Assembly: GCA_964596065.1 (NCBI GenBank)
Contig: CAZQSM010000014.1
Span: 1-38,724, forward strand
Reading direction: 5' to 3'
Source: SZUA-254 sp964596065
GTDB lineage: Bacteria > Bacteroidota > Ignavibacteria > UBA10030 > SZUA-254
DNA length: 38,724 nucleotides
Shown here: positions 18,943 through 27,478 of the stretch, piece after piece
How the letters are laid out: each line of letters begins with the position of its first letter
How positions within the stretch are numbered: position 1 is the first letter of the stretch
Notes under the pieces: model-generated
The model's database searches: none
The model's input: the letters and a program-made list of their open reading frames with translations, nothing else
What the model was told of the DNA's origin: nothing
Program-made: the position numbers and the translations under genes

Positions 18943-19812
18943 TTACCCCTTGTGATAAATGATGTAACTCGCCGCGCAGATCCAGAGGATCGTGTTCAGC
19001 AGCAGCGGACGGTCGGTCAACGCGAGTCGCGTCGGGTCGCCGCCCTTCTCCAGTTTATGGACAAGATATAAATAGCGAAAAATCCCGTAAAGGACAAAGG
19101 GCACCGTGTAGATCAGGTGCTTCGTCCCGAACTTGAGCACGGTGTCTTCCGAGATCGTGTAGAGGACGTACGACATCACGGTGGACGCGGTCACGATGCC
19201 GATCATCTGGTCGAGGAAGTAGGGGCTGTAATGCTGCAGGACGGACCGGTGGTGGTCGGCGGACGTTTCGAGCACCGTGAGTTCGTGCCGCCGCTTGCTG
19301 AAACCGAGGAAGAGCGAGAGGAGGACGGTGCAGATGATCAGCCATTCCGACGTCGGCACACCGATGATCACCGCGCCCCCGAGGACCCGGAGGACGAACC
19401 CCGCGGCGATGGTCATCACGTCGAGGATGACCACGTGCTTGAGGTAGAGCGAGTAGAGCACGTTCAGGAGCGCGTAGGTGGCGAGGAGCGCGAAAAAGCC
19501 CGGTTCGAGGAGGTACGAACCGGTGAGCCCGCCGGCGAGAAGGAGGCCCGAACTTACCCACGCCGCGGAGACCGGGAGGCGGCCCGACGGGAGCGGGCGC
19601 CGGGACTTGACCGGGTGGAGCCTGTCGCGTCCGATGTCGGTGATGTCGTTGAACAGGTAGATGCCGCTGGCGGCGAGCGAAAAAAGCGAGAAGCCGATGA
19701 ACGTCCGGAGAAAATCGGGGCCGCTGAACAGGTGCCCCGAAAAGACGAGGGCGGCGAATATGAAGAGGTTCTTGATCCACTGCTGCGGCCTCATGGAGGC
19801 CAGGATCGCCAT
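18943..19812 (-). CDS. UbiA-family prenyltransferase, decaprenyl-phosphate phosphoribosyltransferase-like
   Basis: The polytopic protein (about eight to nine membrane segments) opens MRPQQWIKNLFIFAALVFSG and has the Asp-rich motif NDITDIGRDRLHPVKSRRPL, the pattern of UbiA enzymes that move 5-phosphoribose from PRPP to polyprenyl phosphate (as in the mycobacterial DprE pathway enzyme Rv3806c), rather than the quinone-type NDxxDxxxD set. A second motif (LKHVVILDVMTIAAGFVLR) fits the same group. The ATG at 19812 matches the usual short lead before RPxQWxKN; a TTG at 19827 and an ATG at 19794 are alternatives. It starts 18 bases after the mutase gene. No DprE1/DprE2 epimerase genes are in the window, so the final product is unknown. 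Confidence 0.85.
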   Translation of the reverse strand: MAILASMRPQQWIKNLFIFAALVFSGHLFSGPDFLRTFIGFSLFSLAASGIYLFNDITDIGRDRLHPVKSRRPLPSGRLPVSAAWVSSGLLLAGGLTGSYLLEPGFFALLATYALLNVLYSLYLKHVVILDVMTIAAGFVLRVLGGAVIIGVPTSEWLIICTVLLSLFLGFSKRRHELTVLETSADHHRSVLQHYSPYFLDQMIGIVTASTVMSYVLYTISEDTVLKFGTKHLIYTVPFVLYGIFRYLYLVHKLEKGGDPTRLALTDRPLLLNTILWICAASYIIYHKG

Positions 19813-19830
19813 CAGGGATGCGCTCAAGGC

Positions 19831-21498
19831 TCAGAAGACCGCGGGTTCTTCATAGATCCCGAAGACTTCCGCGAGCGTGCCGCACATTTCCCCGAGGGTC
19901 GCGTACGACCGGGTGCATTCGATCAGCCGCGGCATCACGTTCGATCCGTCTTCGGCGGCGCGCTTCAGCGCCTGGAGCGAATCGCGGACCTTGCCGGCGT
20001 CGCGCGACTGCCGGACCTCGGCGAGCCTCCGGCGCTGCCGCACCTCGACCTCCGGCGAGATCAGGAGGATCGGGATGCTCACCTCCTCGTTCTCCTCGAC
20101 GTAGTCGTTGACGCCAACGATGATTTTCTCCTTCCGGTCAAGCTCGCGCTGGTAACGGTAGGCCGCCTCGGCGATTTCGCGCTGAAAGAACCCCGCCTCG
20201 ATCCCCGGGATGACGCCCCCGAGCGAATCGATTTTTTCGAAGTACGATTCGGCCTCCTGTTCCATCCTGTCGGTCAGCGATTCGACGAAATAACTCCCGG
20301 CAAGGGGATCCACCGTGTTGGTGACGCCGATTTCATGCGCGATGATCTGCTGCGTGCGCAAGGCGATTTTCACCGCTTTTTCAGACGGCAGGGCGAGCGT
20401 CTCGTCCATCGAATTGGTGTGGAGGGACTGCGTTCCCCCCAGCACACCGGCGAGGGCCTCGTACGCCGTGCGCACGATGTTGTTCTCCGGCTGCTGCGCG
20501 GTGAGTGAACATCCGGCGGTCTGCGTGTGGAACCGCAGCATCCAGGAGCGCGGGTTCTTCGCCCCGTACTTGTCCCTCATCCGCCGCGCGTAGATCCGCC
20601 TCGCGGCCCTGAATTTCGCGATCTCCTCGAAGAAATCGAGGTGAGAGTTGAAAAAGTAGGAGAGCCTCGGGGCGAACGCGTCGACGTCGAGTCCCTTGGC
20701 GATGCCCGCCTCGACGTAGGCGAACCCGTTGGCAAGCGTGAAGGCGAGCTCCTGGACGGCCGTCGAACCCGCTTCGCGGATATGGTACCCGCTCACCGAG
20801 ACGGGGTTCCACTGCGGCATCTCCCGGGTGCAATATTCGATCATGTCTGTGATCAGCCGCATCGACGGGTGCGGAGGGTAGATCCACTCCTTCTGGGCGA
20901 TGTACTCCTTCAGGATGTCGGCCTGGATGGTCCCGCGCAGTTCCGCGGGGTGGGCTTTCTGTTTCTGCGCGACGACGATGTAGAACGCCATCAGCATCAG
21001 CGCGGGCGCGTTGATCGTCATCGACGTCGAGACGTCCGCGAGCCGGATCCCCTTGAAGAGGACCTCCATGTCGGCCAGCGAGCTGACGGCGACCCCGCAG
21101 ATTCCCACCTCCCCTTCCGCCTGCGGATCGTCCGCGTCCCGGCCCATCAGCGTCGGGAGATCGAAGGCGACCGAGAGGCCCGTCTGGCCATGGTTCAGCA
21201 GGTAGTGATACCGTTCGTTGGTGTCCTCAGGGGTTCCGAAACCGGCGAACTGGCGCATCGTCCAGAGCTTCCCCCGGTAGCCGGTGGGATGGATGCCGCG
21301 CGTGTAGGGGAACTCTCCGGGGTAACCGATGTCGGCGAGGAAGTCGAGCCGTTCGACGTCCCGCGGGGAGTAGAGCATCGAGATCGGTTCGCCGGATACC
21401 GTCGTGAACTTCGCCTGCCGGGCCCTCGACGGACCGCCGGCCGCGCGTTCCCACGCCGCGTGCGCTTCCCTGGTTTCTTCACTGCTGGAATGCTTCAT
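19831..21498 (-). CDS. Acyl-CoA mutase large subunit, isobutyryl-CoA mutase-like
   Basis: A coenzyme-B12-dependent acyl-CoA mutase catalytic subunit of about 555 residues. It has the TIM-barrel domain (GYPGEFPYTRG, TMRQFAGFGTPEDTN, GLSVAFDLPT, SISGYH-like VSGYHIREAG, TQSLHTNSMDE) but no B12-binding domain, so it needs a separate small subunit not found in the window. The two residues that set substrate choice in the family are Phe84 (in MRQFAG) and Gln202 (in EYIAQKEW). Methylmalonyl-CoA mutase has Tyr89 and Arg207 here; isobutyryl-CoA mutase has Phe and Gln; 2-hydroxyisobutyryl-CoA mutase has Ile and Gln. I therefore favour isobutyryl-CoA/butyryl-CoA interconversion. The ATG at 21498 has AAGGA seven bases upstream; a TTG at 21513 is the alternative. 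Confidence 0.88.
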   Translation of the reverse strand: MKHSSSEETREAHAAWERAAGGPSRARQAKFTTVSGEPISMLYSPRDVERLDFLADIGYPGEFPYTRGIHPTGYRGKLWTMRQFAGFGTPEDTNERYHYLLNHGQTGLSVAFDLPTLMGRDADDPQAEGEVGICGVAVSSLADMEVLFKGIRLADVSTSMTINAPALMLMAFYIVVAQKQKAHPAELRGTIQADILKEYIAQKEWIYPPHPSMRLITDMIEYCTREMPQWNPVSVSGYHIREAGSTAVQELAFTLANGFAYVEAGIAKGLDVDAFAPRLSYFFNSHLDFFEEIAKFRAARRIYARRMRDKYGAKNPRSWMLRFHTQTAGCSLTAQQPENNIVRTAYEALAGVLGGTQSLHTNSMDETLALPSEKAVKIALRTQQIIAHEIGVTNTVDPLAGSYFVESLTDRMEQEAESYFEKIDSLGGVIPGIEAGFFQREIAEAAYRYQRELDRKEKIIVGVNDYVEENEEVSIPILLISPEVEVRQRRRLAEVRQSRDAGKVRDSLQALKRAAEDGSNVMPRLIECTRSYATLGEMCGTLAEVFGIYEEPAVF

Positions 21499-21530
21499 CC
21501 CTGCATCCTTCAATCCGTTTGATGATCGAT

Positions 21531-21564
21531 AAGATATCGTTTTTCGACCTATTTATCAAATAGG
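21531..21564 (-). promoter_or_regulatory. Promoter with overlapping inverted-repeat operator ahead of the acyl-CoA mutase
   Basis: On the minus strand, TTGATA (21554-21559) and TATCTT (21531-21536) are separated by exactly 17 bases, a good sigma-70-type promoter about 30 bases ahead of the mutase start. The -35 box sits inside a perfect inverted repeat, CCTATTT-GAT-AAATAGG (21548-21564), a likely binding site for a dimeric repressor. The regulator is not in the window. Confidence 0.7.
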
Positions 21565-21606
21565 CCGCCGGTAGAAGGCTTTTTAGGGGGGGGCGGAAGC
21601 CCCCGG

Positions 21607-23424
21607 TCAGGATGTCCTGCCGAACTTCCGATCGAGCTCGTCGAGGGAGAGCCGGATCATCACCGGCCTGCCGTGCGGACAGACATAGGGGACCTCGGTT
21701 TGAAAGAGTTGCGCGACGAGCGTCGCCATCTCGGACTCCTTGAGCCGGTCACCGGCCTTGACCGCGGCCTTGCACGAAAACGACTTCGCGAGCCGTTCCC
21801 TCGGGTCGAGCCTGACGCGCTGATCATCCTCCCTGAAGAGCCCGAGCACGTCCTTCAGGATCGTCGTTTCGTCTCCCGGGCGCAGGTCCGCCGGGACGCC
21901 CTCGAGGATGACGGTGTTCCGGCCGAACATCTTCAGGAGAAAACCGAGATTCTCCAGCAGCGGCATCAGCTCGCCGATCAGCGCGGCCTCCGCCGGGCTC
22001 AGTTCGAGCGTCTGCGGGAAGAGGAGTTCCTGCGTCCGTTTCTCCATCGCGTCCATCCGGCGGAGGGAGGTTTCATAGATCACGCGTTCGTGGGCGGCGT
22101 GCTGGTCGATGATCATGATCCCGTCGCCCGTGGGTATGATGATATACTTGTCGTGGACCTGCCAGAACGGGCCCGGGTGGTCGTGGGGACGCCCCGGAAC
22201 GCTTCCCCGTTCCGCATCCGGGGCTCGAAAGAGATCGTCCACGCGGGCTTCGGAGACCGACGGCGCCGCGCTTCCCGTCGACGGGAACGCGGGGGGCATC
22301 GATGGACCTCGCGGCGCACGGCCGCCGGCCCCGGTGCTCCGCGGGGATCCGGGCCGGGGTGACGCCTGTGCCAGGCCCTCTCCCCGCGCCCCGATCTCCA
22401 GCGGGATGGCCCCGATCGAGCCGAGGTCCGTGGACGAAATCGCGTGCCGTACCGCTGCGTTCACCCACCGGTAGACCTGCTGTTCGTCGTCGAATTTGAC
22501 CTCGTTTTTCGAAGGGTGGACGTTGACATCTGTCCTCCCTGGATCGATGTCGATGAAGATGACGAAGAAGGGAAAACTCCCCTTTTCGATGAGGTGTTCG
22601 TACGCCCTGTAGACGGCGTGTCCGATGTTCCGGCTCACGATCGGGCGGCCGTTGAGGAAGAGGTATTGTTCGGAGCGGCCCCTGCGCGCGAACTTCGGCA
22701 TGCCGAGAAATCCGCTGATCGAGCCCGCGTCCGATTCCCCGCGCATCCGGATGAGCGTCGCGGCCTGTTTGTTCCCGAAGATCGAGGTCATCCGGGCCTC
22801 CATCGGTTCGGCGGGGCACCGAAGGAGTTCCTCCCCCTCGCTCAGCAGGGTGAACGCGACCCCCGGCCGGGAGAGGGCCGCGCGTTGCACCGTGTCGAGG
22901 ATGTGACGGAATTCGGTGCGGTCCGATTTGAGGAATTTTCTCCTCCCCGGGGTGTTGAAAAACAGGTCCCGGACGATGATCGACGTGCCGGGGGCGGACC
23001 CCGTCATCTCGCGCGTCCCGGGGGCGCCCCCGTCGATGCGCACGAGCGTTCCGGCCTCCTCGGGGGCCCTCCTCGTCTTCAATTCGATGCGGGACACGGC
23101 GGAAAGGGCCGCGAGGGCCTCGCCCCTGAACCCGAGCGTCGTGATCCGCGAGAGGTCTTCCGCTCTGGAGATTTTACTGGTCGCGTGCCGGCCGAAGGCG
23201 GCAAGGGCGTCGTCCCAGCCCATCCCCGATCCGTCGTCGACGACCTGCAATAGCGACCTGCCGGCGTCCTTCAGGACGATCGTGATGGACCGGGCCCCGG
23301 CGTCGAGGGAATTTTCGATCAGTTCCTTGATCGCGGAGGCGGGCCGCTGCACGACCTCCCCCGCCGCGATCTTGTCGGCGAGGTCGGGCGGCAGGACGCG
23401 GATGAGCGCGGCAGGGTCGCTCAC
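21607..23424 (-). CDS. mutL: DNA mismatch repair protein MutL
   Basis: MutL couples mismatch recognition by MutS to strand incision. The 605 residues have the GHKL ATPase motifs ELIENSLDAGA, DDGSGMG and GFRGEAL, a variable proline-rich linker (about 340-410), and a C-terminal dimerisation domain with DQHAAHERVIYE near residue 437, which fits the DQHA(x)2E(x)4E endonuclease motif, and CPHGRP near residue 578. It is therefore a nicking-type MutL, not the E. coli type. The GTG start at 23424 overlaps the epimerase stop codon (GTGA). A GC-rich hairpin follows the stop codon, but without a T-tract. mutS is not in the window. Confidence 0.95.
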   Translation of the reverse strand: MSDPAALIRVLPPDLADKIAAGEVVQRPASAIKELIENSLDAGARSITIVLKDAGRSLLQVVDDGSGMGWDDALAAFGRHATSKISRAEDLSRITTLGFRGEALAALSAVSRIELKTRRAPEEAGTLVRIDGGAPGTREMTGSAPGTSIIVRDLFFNTPGRRKFLKSDRTEFRHILDTVQRAALSRPGVAFTLLSEGEELLRCPAEPMEARMTSIFGNKQAATLIRMRGESDAGSISGFLGMPKFARRGRSEQYLFLNGRPIVSRNIGHAVYRAYEHLIEKGSFPFFVIFIDIDPGRTDVNVHPSKNEVKFDDEQQVYRWVNAAVRHAISSTDLGSIGAIPLEIGARGEGLAQASPRPGSPRSTGAGGRAPRGPSMPPAFPSTGSAAPSVSEARVDDLFRAPDAERGSVPGRPHDHPGPFWQVHDKYIIIPTGDGIMIIDQHAAHERVIYETSLRRMDAMEKRTQELLFPQTLELSPAEAALIGELMPLLENLGFLLKMFGRNTVILEGVPADLRPGDETTILKDVLGLFREDDQRVRLDPRERLAKSFSCKAAVKAGDRLKESEMATLVAQLFQTEVPYVCPHGRPVMIRLSLDELDRKFGRTS

Positions 23425-24442
23425 CGGGGCGCCTCGGCGACCCCGATACCGGGCCGCTGGCCGAGGGCGATCGTGCCGTCGCCGGCGACCGCCCCGACGA
23501 ACGGGTCGTTGTCCACCAGGAGCGATCCGTCCAGGTCCGTCACGTCCGCCAGCGGCGCGATCTGCGCGGCCGCCGATATCCCCACAGAGGTTTCAATCAT
23601 ACATCCTATCATGACTTTCAGCCCGAGTGACCGGGCGGCGGCGATGATCTTCCTGGCCTGCCGAAGGCCCCCGCACTTCATCAATTTCACGTTGACCCCG
23701 TCATACGCGCGGGCGATTCCCGCGAGGTCCGCGTATCCCCGGAGATCCTCGTCGGCGTAGAGGGGGATGCCGCTGCGCTCCCTGAGCCAGGCGACGTCGT
23801 CCGCGCGTCCCGCGGGCAGCGGTTGTTCCACCAGTTCCACCCCGACGCCCTCGAGCCATCGCAGATGTCCGAGCGCCTCCTCCCGGGTGTTCCACCCCTC
23901 GTTCGCGTCGACGCGAAGCGGTTTCGACGTGACGCTCCTGACCGCCTCGACCAGCTCCCTGTCACCGGGGACGCCCATCTTCACCTTGAGGACGCCGAAC
24001 GCCTCCGCCTCCAGCACTTTCCCGACGACGCCGGACGGGGTGTCGATGCCGATGGTCATCGACGTCGGCGGAGCGTCGGGGGCCGTGATGCCGAAGTGTT
24101 TCCAGAGCGGGACCCCCAGCCGTTTTCCCGCCCAGTCGTGGAGCGCGATGTCGAGCGCGGCCCTCGCCGAGGCGTTCCCCGTCCCGAGCCGGTCGATCCG
24201 GTCGAGCATTCCGTCGGTGTCCGACGGATCACCGCCGATCTCCCCGGCGACGCTCCCCAGGAACCCCGCCACCGATTCGACCGATTCGCCGTATCGGGCC
24301 AGCGGCGAGGCCTCGCCGAACCCCGTCACCCCGTCAGCCGTAACGCGCACGATCACCGTCGGGACGACGCTCCTCGATCCCCGGGCGATCGTGAACACCC
24401 GCTTCAACCGGAGTTCGACGACCGACCAGGTCAGCGCGGGGG

Positions 24443-24446
<4 letters not shown>
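23421..24446 (-). CDS. Dipeptide epimerase (L-Ala-D/L-Glu epimerase family)
   Basis: An enolase-superfamily enzyme of the muconate-lactonising group, 341 residues. The catalytic lysine pair is in VLKVKMG near residue 154, metal ligands are in RVDANEGW, LVEQPLP and YADEDLRG, and the second catalytic lysine in VKLMKCGGL; the ending DGSLLVDNDPF is typical of dipeptide epimerases. The best known activity is L-Ala-D-Glu to L-Ala-L-Glu in murein peptide recycling, but related enzymes act on other dipeptides. It overlaps the ftsY stop codon by four bases (ATGA) and mutL by four. Function at the level of exact dipeptide is not certain. Confidence 0.88.
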
Positions 24447-25393
<947 letters not shown>

Positions 25394-25417
25394 GGGGTAA
25401 ATCCTGTCAGTGGCCGA

Positions 25418-25951
25418 TTATCGTGAAAAGCGCTTCGCGTACGAGACGGAGGAGAGGACGATCATCAGCGCGGCGGCGGCGAGACAGGGACGCATCAACC
25501 CGGCCGCGTCGCGCGGATCGATCACGCCCGCGAGGACCGTCGCGGCCATCACCGCTGCGGCCCATTTCCCCGTCCAGTTCGATTGCGGGACGTCCCCCCC
25601 GCCGGTCCGCGCCATGTACAGGGCCGCCGCCATGATCGCGACGTCCCGCCCCGTCACCGCGGCCGCGAACCAGACCGGGAGCGTTCCCTCCGCGGCCAGG
25701 AGCAGGACCACCGCGTTGATCCCCACCTTGTCCGCGACCGGATCGAGGACCTTCCCAAGGCGCGTGACCTCGTCCTTCATCCGGGCGATCCGTCCGTCGA
25801 GGAAGTCGGTGAAGGCCGCGACGAGGATCAGCGCGGCGGCGAGGGGACGGGAACCGGCCGGACCGGAGTGGAGGATCAGGGCGACCGGCACGACGAGGAG
25901 TACGCGGAGGAGACTCAGGCCGTTGGAGAGAGTCCAGATCCGCTCGCTCAT
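25418..25951 (-). CDS. CDP-alcohol phosphatidyltransferase (PgsA-like)
   Basis: A 177-residue membrane protein with the complete CDP-alcohol phosphotransferase motif, D-x2-DG-x2-AR-x8-G-x3-D-x3-D, seen as DFLDGRIAR followed by GKVLDPVADK (about residues 49-75). The start TLSNGLSLLRVLLV resembles PgsA (CDP-diacylglycerol-glycerol-3-phosphate 3-phosphatidyltransferase), which makes phosphatidylglycerophosphate for anionic phospholipids. Phosphatidylserine or other synthases share the motif, so PgsA is the favoured but not proven call. Five to six membrane segments are present. It starts six bases after purF. Confidence 0.85.
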   Translation of the reverse strand: MSERIWTLSNGLSLLRVLLVVPVALILHSGPAGSRPLAAALILVAAFTDFLDGRIARMKDEVTRLGKVLDPVADKVGINAVVLLLAAEGTLPVWFAAAVTGRDVAIMAAALYMARTGGGDVPQSNWTGKWAAAVMAATVLAGVIDPRDAAGLMRPCLAAAALMIVLSSVSYAKRFSR

Positions 25952-25957
25952 CCCCGG

Positions 25958-27445
25958 TCAGGCGTCGTGCTCGTTCTTCGAACCGTTCTCCTCGATCGCC
26001 GTCGGATACCGGCCGCTGAAGCAGGCGGTGCAGTAGTCCTGACCCCGGTCGCGCGGGACCGACGCCTCGAGCTGTCCGAGGGAGAGATACCCGAGGGATT
26101 CGACGCCGAGCTCCTGCCGGATTTTTTCGATGTCCCCGCCGCTGACGTTCGCGATCAGTTCGCCGGTGCTCGGGAAATCCATCCCGTAATGGCAGGGATA
26201 CCTGACCGGCGGCGAGGTGACGCGGAAATGGATCTCCCTGGCGCCGGCCTCGCGGATGAGCTTGATCAGCTGCTTCGACGTGGTCCCGCGCACGATCGAA
26301 TCGTCGACGATCACGACGACCTTGTCCCTCAGGACCCCCCTGACGGTGTTGAATTTCGTGCGGACCTTCGACTCCCGCATCCCCTCGGCGGGCTGGATGA
26401 ACGTCCGGCCGACGTAATGGCTCCTGATCAGGCCGATCTCATACTTGGTGTTGTAGCCGAGCTTGAGGCTCTCCGACACGAAGCCGAGCGTGGCGGTGTT
26501 GCTCGAGTCGGGGACGTTGATCACCACCACTTTTTCGTCGCCGTTGTCCTTGATGGTGGGATGCTCCCTCGCGAGCGCCTTCCCGAGTTTCCGCCGGACC
26601 TTGTCGACGCTCTCGTTGAAGATCATGCTGTCGGGACGGGAAAAATAGATGTATTCAAAGATGCAGTGGCGCGGCGCGTTTCCGTACCCGTTCAGCCGGA
26701 ACGATTTCGCCTCGCCGGTCGCAAGCGTCTCACGGTCGAAGACGAGGACCTCGCCGGGCTGGACATCGCAGACATATTCGGCCCCGACGATGTCGAACGC
26801 GCAGGTTTCCGAGGCGACGAGGAACGCCTCGCCCAGCCTCCCGACGGCGAGCGGCCTCACGCCGAGCGGGTCGCGGGCGGCGACGAGCATCGTATCGGTG
26901 AGGATCGCGAGGGAAAAGGCCCCGTCGACGAGGTTCAGCGCCTCCAGGATCTGCCGGATCTGGTCGTTTTCGGCGCTGCGCGCGATGAGATGGAGGATGA
27001 CCTCCGTGTCGGAGGTCGTCTGGAAGATGGTGCCCGTCTCCTGGAGTTTCCGCCGGACGGCCCGGAAGTTCGTGAGGTTGCCGTTGTGGGCCACGGCCAC
27101 GTTTCCGCCGCGATAATTCACCGTGATCGGCTGGATGTTGGCGGGGTTGTCGGACGCTCCCGAGGTCGAATACCGGTTGTGGCCGATCGCCGCCTCCCCC
27201 CGGAGGGTTTGGGTGAAGATGGATTCCGGCTTGTAGATGTCGTTGACGAGCCCGAAACCCTTGTGGCTGAGGAACAGGGTCTTCGGTCTCGAGGGGTCGT
27301 TGAACGCCGTCACGATGCCCGATCCCTCCTGTCCGCGGTGCTGGAGCGCGTGGAGGCCGAAATACGTGATCTGGGCCGCCTGCGGATGCCCGTACACTCC
27401 GAAAATGCCGCAGTGATCTCTCGGTTTGTCGATCTCGTCGTTCAT
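25958..27445 (-). CDS. purF: Amidophosphoribosyltransferase
   Basis: PurF catalyses the first committed step of purine synthesis, PRPP plus glutamine to phosphoribosylamine. The 495-residue precursor has an 11-residue propeptide before the N-terminal nucleophile Cys12 (DHCGIFGVYG). The PRPP loop VVIVDDSIVRGTTSKQL is near residue 380. Cys261, Cys418, Cys472 and Cys475 (in RHCIFEY, YPCHYGM and DYCTACFSG) match the four ligands of the [4Fe-4S] cluster of the Bacillus subtilis-type enzyme, with nearly the same spacing. So the enzyme is of the oxygen-sensitive iron-sulphur class. ATG at 27445; no clear Shine-Dalgarno site. Confidence 0.96.
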   Translation of the reverse strand: MNDEIDKPRDHCGIFGVYGHPQAAQITYFGLHALQHRGQEGSGIVTAFNDPSRPKTLFLSHKGFGLVNDIYKPESIFTQTLRGEAAIGHNRYSTSGASDNPANIQPITVNYRGGNVAVAHNGNLTNFRAVRRKLQETGTIFQTTSDTEVILHLIARSAENDQIRQILEALNLVDGAFSLAILTDTMLVAARDPLGVRPLAVGRLGEAFLVASETCAFDIVGAEYVCDVQPGEVLVFDRETLATGEAKSFRLNGYGNAPRHCIFEYIYFSRPDSMIFNESVDKVRRKLGKALAREHPTIKDNGDEKVVVINVPDSSNTATLGFVSESLKLGYNTKYEIGLIRSHYVGRTFIQPAEGMRESKVRTKFNTVRGVLRDKVVVIVDDSIVRGTTSKQLIKLIREAGAREIHFRVTSPPVRYPCHYGMDFPSTGELIANVSGGDIEKIRQELGVESLGYLSLGQLEASVPRDRGQDYCTACFSGRYPTAIEENGSKNEHDA

Positions 27446-27478
27446 GAGGAATGGAATTTCGGAAAAAATGGCGTCATT

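Noticed and set aside
21586..21606. GC-rich hairpin GGGGGC-TTCC-GCCCCC just after mutL as a terminator.
   Set aside because: The stem is good, but it is followed on the minus strand by CCCTAAAAAG and not by T residues, so it does not fit an intrinsic terminator.
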